From: Desulfovibrio sp.
GTDB lineage: Bacteria > Desulfobacterota > Desulfovibrionia > Desulfovibrionales > Desulfovibrionaceae
Direction of reading: 5' to 3'
Assembly (NCBI GenBank): GCA_031288535.1
Contig: JAITRF010000062.1
Span: 1-46,341 of the forward strand
DNA: 46,341 bases
The position numbers were made by a program, and so were the translations under genes. Each line of letters begins with the position of its first letter. Within the stretch, counting starts at the first letter, position 1. Shown here one piece after another: positions 42,283-46,341 of the stretch. The notes beneath the pieces were generated by a model, which saw only the letters and a program-made list of their open reading frames with translations, did no database searches and was not told the origin of the DNA.

Positions 42283-43152
42283 TCAAGAAGACTTCGAGCG
42301 CAAGCGCTCCGCTTTGCCAAAGGCGAAATTGAGCGCTCCGCCTTTTTCGCGGCAGGCGTCTATGCAATCCCCGCAATTTACGCAGTACAGGCGGCTTTTG
42401 CGTTGTACCGCGCGCGGGTCAAGACCCAGAGAACAACGGCCACGGCAGGGGTTCTCCGGTCCGCGGCAGATGCAGGATTTTCCGTTGAAGCGCACCCGCA
42501 GGCGACCGGGCAGCACGGCTGCGGCCAAGGAGATCAGGACGGACTGCGGGCACAGATACAGACACCAGAGCCGTCGTCCGGAGAGCGATTCTACAGCGAG
42601 CAGGACAGAAATAAAGGCCAGCGCGCCGGGAAGAATCTCTCCGTAAAAGGCTATATGCTGCATCACCAGCGCATACCAGCCGGGCATGGACAAGTAGTTG
42701 AGCAACGGCACGGGCGCGAAAAAGAGCACGGCCGGCAGCCCGGCGCAGACGAGGAACGCCTTCGGGGCGAAGGACGGGAACGGAACACTCGCGTCGGCCG
42801 CCGTTTTTTTCGCTCCGCGTCCGCAGGCTGAAGCGATGCCGTGCGCGAGTTCGGAAAAAAGCCCGTATGGGCATATCCAGGCGCAGAAGACCGGCCCCAT
42901 GAGCAGGGCGAGAAGCAGAACCAGTCCAGCGCCGAGGCCCGCCGATGGGGTCAGGGAAAACGCGCCCAGCGCGACTTGCAGGGTGGAAAGGGGATCGGCC
43001 AGGGGCGCGCCGGCGGCCTCAAAGTAAAAAAAGTTCCCGGCGAGAAAGGTCATCCCCTGACGGTTCAAAAACGGAATAACGGCGAAGAGCAGAGCGATCC
43101 CGACTTGCGCCGCCCGCCGGAAGGGGCGGAAGGGAAGGGACCGGAGCTTCAC
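42283..43152 (-). CDS. napH: Membrane ferredoxin-type protein NapH
   Basis: NapH is a polytopic iron-sulfur protein that, with NapG, passes quinol electrons toward periplasmic nitrate reductase. The 289-residue protein has four to five hydrophobic helices, the two membrane-proximal Cys-rich motifs CAWICPYG and CLYLCPQS typical of the NapH/CcoG-like family, and C-terminal cluster ligands (CICRGPENPCRGRC, CVNCGDCIDACREKG). The start is GTG at 43152, and its first bases overlap the stop of the small ORF ahead (GTGA). AAGGGG lies 11 nt upstream, inside that ORF. It is the last gene of the nap operon in this window. Confidence 0.88.
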   Translation of the reverse strand: MKLRSLPFRPFRRAAQVGIALLFAVIPFLNRQGMTFLAGNFFYFEAAGAPLADPLSTLQVALGAFSLTPSAGLGAGLVLLLALLMGPVFCAWICPYGLFSELAHGIASACGRGAKKTAADASVPFPSFAPKAFLVCAGLPAVLFFAPVPLLNYLSMPGWYALVMQHIAFYGEILPGALAFISVLLAVESLSGRRLWCLYLCPQSVLISLAAAVLPGRLRVRFNGKSCICRGPENPCRGRCSLGLDPRAVQRKSRLYCVNCGDCIDACREKGGALNFAFGKAERLRSKSS

Positions 43153-43226
43153 TTGTTTTCACACCCCTTATAATGGGTGCAGTTTTGGGGTGAAATTCGA
43201 ATTACTGTCGCGTCGCTTGTTTTCAT
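43149..43226 (-). CDS. Candidate 25-residue coupled ORF between napG and napH
   Basis: A frame of 25 codons starts with an ATG whose last two bases form part of the napG stop (ATGA). It ends with a TGA that overlaps the napH GTG start (GTGA). Such 4-nt overlaps on both sides are typical of coupled real genes. The peptide begins MKTSDATVIRISPQN and ends CTHYKGCENK, with a C-x5-C pair and a histidine that could bind metal. It has no membrane helix. I recognise no family. Alternatively it is only a translational bridge that carries ribosomes, and the AAGGGG site, to napH. Confidence 0.45.
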   Translation of the reverse strand: MKTSDATVIRISPQNCTHYKGCENK

Positions 43227-43705
43227 GCGCATGATCCGGGCAGGTGGCGCGCGGGTGTTACCTGTACGACCGTAACCGGGCAAACGTATTCGCATACGCC
43301 GCAACCCACGCAGTGCTCCGTAATTTCCGGCAGGTAGCCGTTTTTCAGAATGATGGCCTTTCCTTTCAAAGGGCAGCGTTCATAACAGGTCCAGCACATG
43401 ACCCCGGCGTTTCTCTGGTAGTCGACGCATTTGGCCTTGTCAATACGGGCCAGACCCATGCCCGCTTCCGTCATGGGGACAGGGCGCAGAGCCTCGGTGG
43501 GGCAGACGGCCACGCACTTCATGCAGAGAAAACAAGGACTTTTGCGCTGAAAAATTTTCGGGGTTCCGCCGCCGAAAAAAAAGTAATCCGGGGTCAGCTC
43601 AAGGCAGGCGTAATTGCAGACAGCGACGCAACGTCCGCAGGAGATGCAGCGGGACTGCAAATCCTTTTCCGAACGGACGCCCGGCGGACGCAGAAAGGGC
43701 GGCAT
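43223..43705 (-). CDS. napG: Ferredoxin-type protein NapG-like, without Tat signal
   Basis: The 160-residue protein has four 4Fe-4S sites: CISCGRCVAVC, CFLCMKCVAVCP, a spaced site with CWTCYERCP, and CVGCGVCEYVCP. This is the layout of NapG, an electron carrier working with NapH. Classical NapG proteins are about 230 residues and start with a twin-arginine signal. Here the protein begins MPPFLRPPGVRSEKDL with no RR-hydrophobic leader, so it may stay cytoplasmic or be carried by a partner. The start is 2 nt after the napD stop. Confidence 0.85.
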   Translation of the reverse strand: MPPFLRPPGVRSEKDLQSRCISCGRCVAVCNYACLELTPDYFFFGGGTPKIFQRKSPCFLCMKCVAVCPTEALRPVPMTEAGMGLARIDKAKCVDYQRNAGVMCWTCYERCPLKGKAIILKNGYLPEITEHCVGCGVCEYVCPVTVVQVTPARHLPGSCA

Positions 43706-43707
43706 GT

Positions 43708-43944
43708 TCAGGGCAGCTCGTCTTCAATGGTCATGGAGGTCACATAGAGAGCCAACATGCCGTCCAGAGAGCGCGCCTGCCCCAGGAGGTCTTCCATGCG
43801 TTCGCCCGGCGCCTCGGCAACCGCCACTATATAACAGCCCCGGTGGACGCCGAAGGTGGATATTCCGGGCATTCCCGCCAGTCGCGCCTCCAGGCGCTCA
43901 CTTTGCCCGGACTCGGCGTGGGCCAGAAAACCGGCAATAGCCAT
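43708..43944 (-). CDS. napD: NapA maturation chaperone NapD
   Basis: NapD binds the Tat signal of NapA and holds it in the cytoplasm until the molybdenum cofactor is loaded. The 78-residue product matches the small NapD family: MAIAGFLAHAE, LAGMPGISTFGVH, GCYIVAVAEAPGE and the C-terminal DGMLALYVTSMTIEDE. The start at 43944 has AAGGG 9 nt upstream; an upstream in-frame start would add 11 basic residues with no support. It lies 69 nt downstream of napA. Confidence 0.88.
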   Translation of the reverse strand: MAIAGFLAHAESGQSERLEARLAGMPGISTFGVHRGCYIVAVAEAPGERMEDLLGQARSLDGMLALYVTSMTIEDELP

Positions 43945-44013
43945 ATATCGTACCCTTCGGGCCGGAGCGGCCCGCAAAGCCGCTCCGGGTTATTGGAAAA
44001 CGCGTACCGGTTG

Positions 44014-46272
44014 TCACGCCTGTTTATAGACCCTGGTGGCGCAGATCTTGTATTCCGGTTCCCTGGATGCGCTGTCCGTGGCATGGTGGAAGAGCCGGTT
44101 GACCAGTTTGTTTTTGTCAAAAAACGGGCAGAAGACCAGACCGGGCATGCAGGTATCCGTAACTCGCGCCGGGAAGGTCATTTTGTCGCGTCTGGTTTCC
44201 AGAACCACCTGATCGCCGTTGCTGACGCCCAGCTTTTGCGCGTCCTCCGGGTTTATCTCCACAAAGGCCGAAGGATAGGCCTTTTGCAGTTCCGGCACCT
44301 TTCCCGTCATGGTGGCCGTATGCCAGTGGTCGATGACGCGTCCGGTGGTCAGGATAAAGGGATACTCCTCGTCCGCCGGCTCAAAGGGCGGCTGATGGGG
44401 ACGCAGGAAGATTTTGGCCTTGCCGTCCGGGCTCCCGTAAAAAAAGATCCTGTCCGGATGGTTGGCCGGCACCAGCGGGTCGTCGCCCCGCACATAGCGC
44501 AGGTTGGTGCCCGGGTGATCCTCGCTGGGGCAGGGCCATTTGATGCCGGATTCCCGCTTCAGCCTGTTCCGGGTAATTCCGTAGAAGTCATAGGGGGATC
44601 CCTTGCTCAGGGTTCTCCATTCCTCCCAGATGTCCGCGGCGTCTTTGTAAGGGTAAAGAGCGGGGTCCACGCCGGCTTTCCGGGCGAAGTCCATGAGTAT
44701 CCGCACCGCGGGCCGGCTGTTGCCCATGGGTTTGACGGCCTCTTCCGTGATGGCGTAGCGGCGTTCGGTGCAGCCGTATACGCCTTCGGTTTCGCACCAG
44801 AAGGCCGCCGGAAAGACGACGTCGGCGTACTTCAGCGTTTCCGCGTCCATAAAAGACTCGGTTTGAGCCACGAAGGCCGTTTCCAGCCCTTTGGTCAGGG
44901 CGTTCAGATCGGGCAGGGTATGGGCGGGATTTGTGCAGTGGATGAACACGGCCCTGACGTCGCCCTTGGCCATGGCCTCGAACAGGGCCACCGTGTGATG
45001 CCCCATTTTCGGCTGTATGGTGCCCTTGGGCACTCCCCAGAATTCCTCCATTTCCGCGCGGTGCTTCTCATTGGCCACCATACGCCCGGCCGGAAGCAGG
45101 TGAGCCAGCGATCCGGTGTCGCGCACTCCTCCGCAGGCATTGGGCTGCCCGGTCAGAGACAGGGGCGAGGCCCCGGGACGTCCGATCTGCCCGGTAAGCA
45201 GATGCAGGTTGTGGATGAGATTGTTGGCCCACACCCCGCGCGTGCGCTGGTTTATGCCCATGCACCAGAGAGAAAGGGTGCTTGAGGACTCGGCGAACCA
45301 GACGGCGGCCTTGATCACGTCCGCCGCGGGGACGCCGGTTATTTCCTGCACCTTTTCCGGGCTGTAGTCGTCCAGAAAGCTTTTATAATCCTCAAAGGAG
45401 CAGGGTTTGCCGTCATTGGTCAGGAATTTCACGTAACGGCCGTAAAAGCGCGAGTTGTCCAGCTCCTCCCGGATGATCACATGGGCCATGCCGTTGAGCA
45501 GGGCGAGGTCCGTACCCGCGACGAAGGACATGTGAAGATCGGCAATCCTGGAGGTATTGGTGCGGCGGGGGTCGGCCACGATGATTTTTACGTCCGGGGA
45601 GCTTTCCTTGCGTCTGGCGATACGGCGGAAGAGCACGGGGTGGGCTTCCGAGGTGTTGGAGCCGATGATGAAGAAGCAGGTGGCAGCGTCCATGTCGTTG
45701 TATGTGCCCATGGGTTCGTCTTTGCCGAAGGTGGTCAGATATCCGGCCACGGCCGAGGCCATGCACAGGCGCGGATTGCCGTCCACATTGTTGGTTTTGA
45801 AACCGGCCTTCCATATTTTGTTCGCCAGATAGGACTCCTCCGTCAGAGCCTGTCCGGAGCCATAATAGGCGATGGAGTTCGGACCGTTTTCACTCAGGGC
45901 CTGGCGGAACGCTTTGGCCGCGAATTCCAGGGCCTCGTCCCAACTGACCTTTTCCAGGGGAGAGGATTTGCCCCCGCGCCGGATCATCGGTTCGACGGCG
46001 CGATCCCGGGCGTAGATGACCGGGATGAGCATGGAGCCTTTCAGACAAAGCAGACCTTCATTGTGATTGTTGGGGTCGCCTTTTATGGATACCGCCTTGT
46101 CGCCCCTGACGCCCACCAGGACGCCGCAACCGGTGCCGCAGTAGCGGCATACCCCCTTGACCCATCTGTCCACGCCATCGTCGGCGGCCTCCGCCAGGGG
46201 AACGGACCCCACCATGCCCAAGGCCAGGGCGGCCGCCGAATTTATTAAAAATTCCCTTCTGGAAACAGACAT
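44014..46272 (-). CDS. napA: Periplasmic nitrate reductase catalytic subunit NapA
   Basis: NapA reduces nitrate to nitrite in the periplasm using a Mo-bis-MGD cofactor and one 4Fe-4S cluster. The 752-residue precursor has a twin-arginine signal (SRREFLINSAAALALG, cleavage near residue 30). Cluster ligands are Cys42, 45, 49 and 76 (CRYCGTGC...CLKG), and the Mo-ligating cysteine is Cys170 (GNPRLCMASAV). Cys170 corresponds to mature Cys140 as in the D. desulfuricans enzyme. The size also fits the short monomeric Desulfovibrio form. AAGGAGG precedes the ATG. No napB follows; electron-donor genes such as napM and napC, if present, lie upstream beyond the window. Confidence 0.97.
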   Translation of the reverse strand: MSVSRREFLINSAAALALGMVGSVPLAEAADDGVDRWVKGVCRYCGTGCGVLVGVRGDKAVSIKGDPNNHNEGLLCLKGSMLIPVIYARDRAVEPMIRRGGKSSPLEKVSWDEALEFAAKAFRQALSENGPNSIAYYGSGQALTEESYLANKIWKAGFKTNNVDGNPRLCMASAVAGYLTTFGKDEPMGTYNDMDAATCFFIIGSNTSEAHPVLFRRIARRKESSPDVKIIVADPRRTNTSRIADLHMSFVAGTDLALLNGMAHVIIREELDNSRFYGRYVKFLTNDGKPCSFEDYKSFLDDYSPEKVQEITGVPAADVIKAAVWFAESSSTLSLWCMGINQRTRGVWANNLIHNLHLLTGQIGRPGASPLSLTGQPNACGGVRDTGSLAHLLPAGRMVANEKHRAEMEEFWGVPKGTIQPKMGHHTVALFEAMAKGDVRAVFIHCTNPAHTLPDLNALTKGLETAFVAQTESFMDAETLKYADVVFPAAFWCETEGVYGCTERRYAITEEAVKPMGNSRPAVRILMDFARKAGVDPALYPYKDAADIWEEWRTLSKGSPYDFYGITRNRLKRESGIKWPCPSEDHPGTNLRYVRGDDPLVPANHPDRIFFYGSPDGKAKIFLRPHQPPFEPADEEYPFILTTGRVIDHWHTATMTGKVPELQKAYPSAFVEINPEDAQKLGVSNGDQVVLETRRDKMTFPARVTDTCMPGLVFCPFFDKNKLVNRLFHHATDSASREPEYKICATRVYKQA

Positions 46273-46341
46273 ATGTTCCTCCTTGCGGCCTTCAGCGGGG
46301 CGCACGCCCCGCGCTCTTTTACGGCTTCAGCCTGGAGCGGT
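46273..46341. other. Window end upstream of napA
   Basis: These bases hold the napA Shine-Dalgarno and a small hairpin, GGGGCG-CAC-GCCCCG. The final bases CTGGAGCGGT match the first bases of the dispersed repeat, so another copy may begin at the edge; too little is visible to call it. Confidence 0.35.

Noticed and set aside
43843..45285. 480-codon plus-strand frame opposite napA and napD
   Set aside because: Shadow frame; NapA on the minus strand has all cluster and molybdenum ligands.

Overview
The window looks like a chromosomal segment of a GC-rich, anaerobic, Gram-negative bacterium. It is most likely a member of the Desulfovibrionaceae (Desulfobacterota). The evidence is a nap operon in the order napA-napD-napG-napH on the minus strand, the arrangement known from Desulfovibrio desulfuricans; a KDO (LPS) gene; many large hybrid histidine kinases and HD-GYP proteins; and a DXP-independent PdxST vitamin B6 pathway. 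The genus is inferred, not proven.

Layout. 1-7.1 kb: tRNA-Asn, mnmG, an EamA transporter, gatB and glutamine-dependent nadE. 7.1-10.3 kb: a divergent pair, a MocR-type regulator (probably PdxR) facing pdxS-pdxT. The regulator has lost the PLP-binding lysine and two other aminotransferase active-site residues. 10.8-18.7 kb: a tandem-HD/HD-GYP protein, a catalase, and a two-gene signalling operon (REC-HD-GYP response regulator overlapping a hybrid kinase), so cyclic-di-GMP turnover is prominent. 18.7-20.1 kb: a direct-repeat/hairpin element, a truncated vapC remnant, nth and a candidate small RNA. 20.1-28.9 kb: a tight operon cutA - PfkB kinase - TPR membrane protein - a 2035-residue 7TM pseudo-kinase with a repetitive linker - kdsB. 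An SRP RNA (ffs) gene follows on the minus strand.

29.3-32.9 kb (minus strand) is the most striking block. A MoeB/ThiF-rhodanese protein, a family 2A encapsulin shell protein and a SufS-type cysteine desulfurase with a long Pro/Ala-rich N-terminal extension lie in one operon. Shell and cargo genes overlap by 20 bp. This is a sulfur-handling protein nanocompartment locus whose accessory gene is an E1-like/rhodanese fusion. 33.4-35.7 kb is a lower-GC accessory island: an ORF6N protein, a lipoprotein, and a Panacea-domain antitoxin overlapping a small putative toxin gene. 36.0-41.7 kb: infA, purF, dhaL-dhaK without dhaM, and a second hybrid kinase. 42.3-46.3 kb: napA-D-G-H, with an extra 25-codon ORF coupled between napG and napH through 4-nt overlaps on both sides.

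A family of imperfect palindromic repeats of about 125 bp (three hairpins, GAGC-type ends) occurs about eleven times between genes in both orientations. It supplies false or altered coding ends to several genes, including the C-terminus of the second hybrid kinase.
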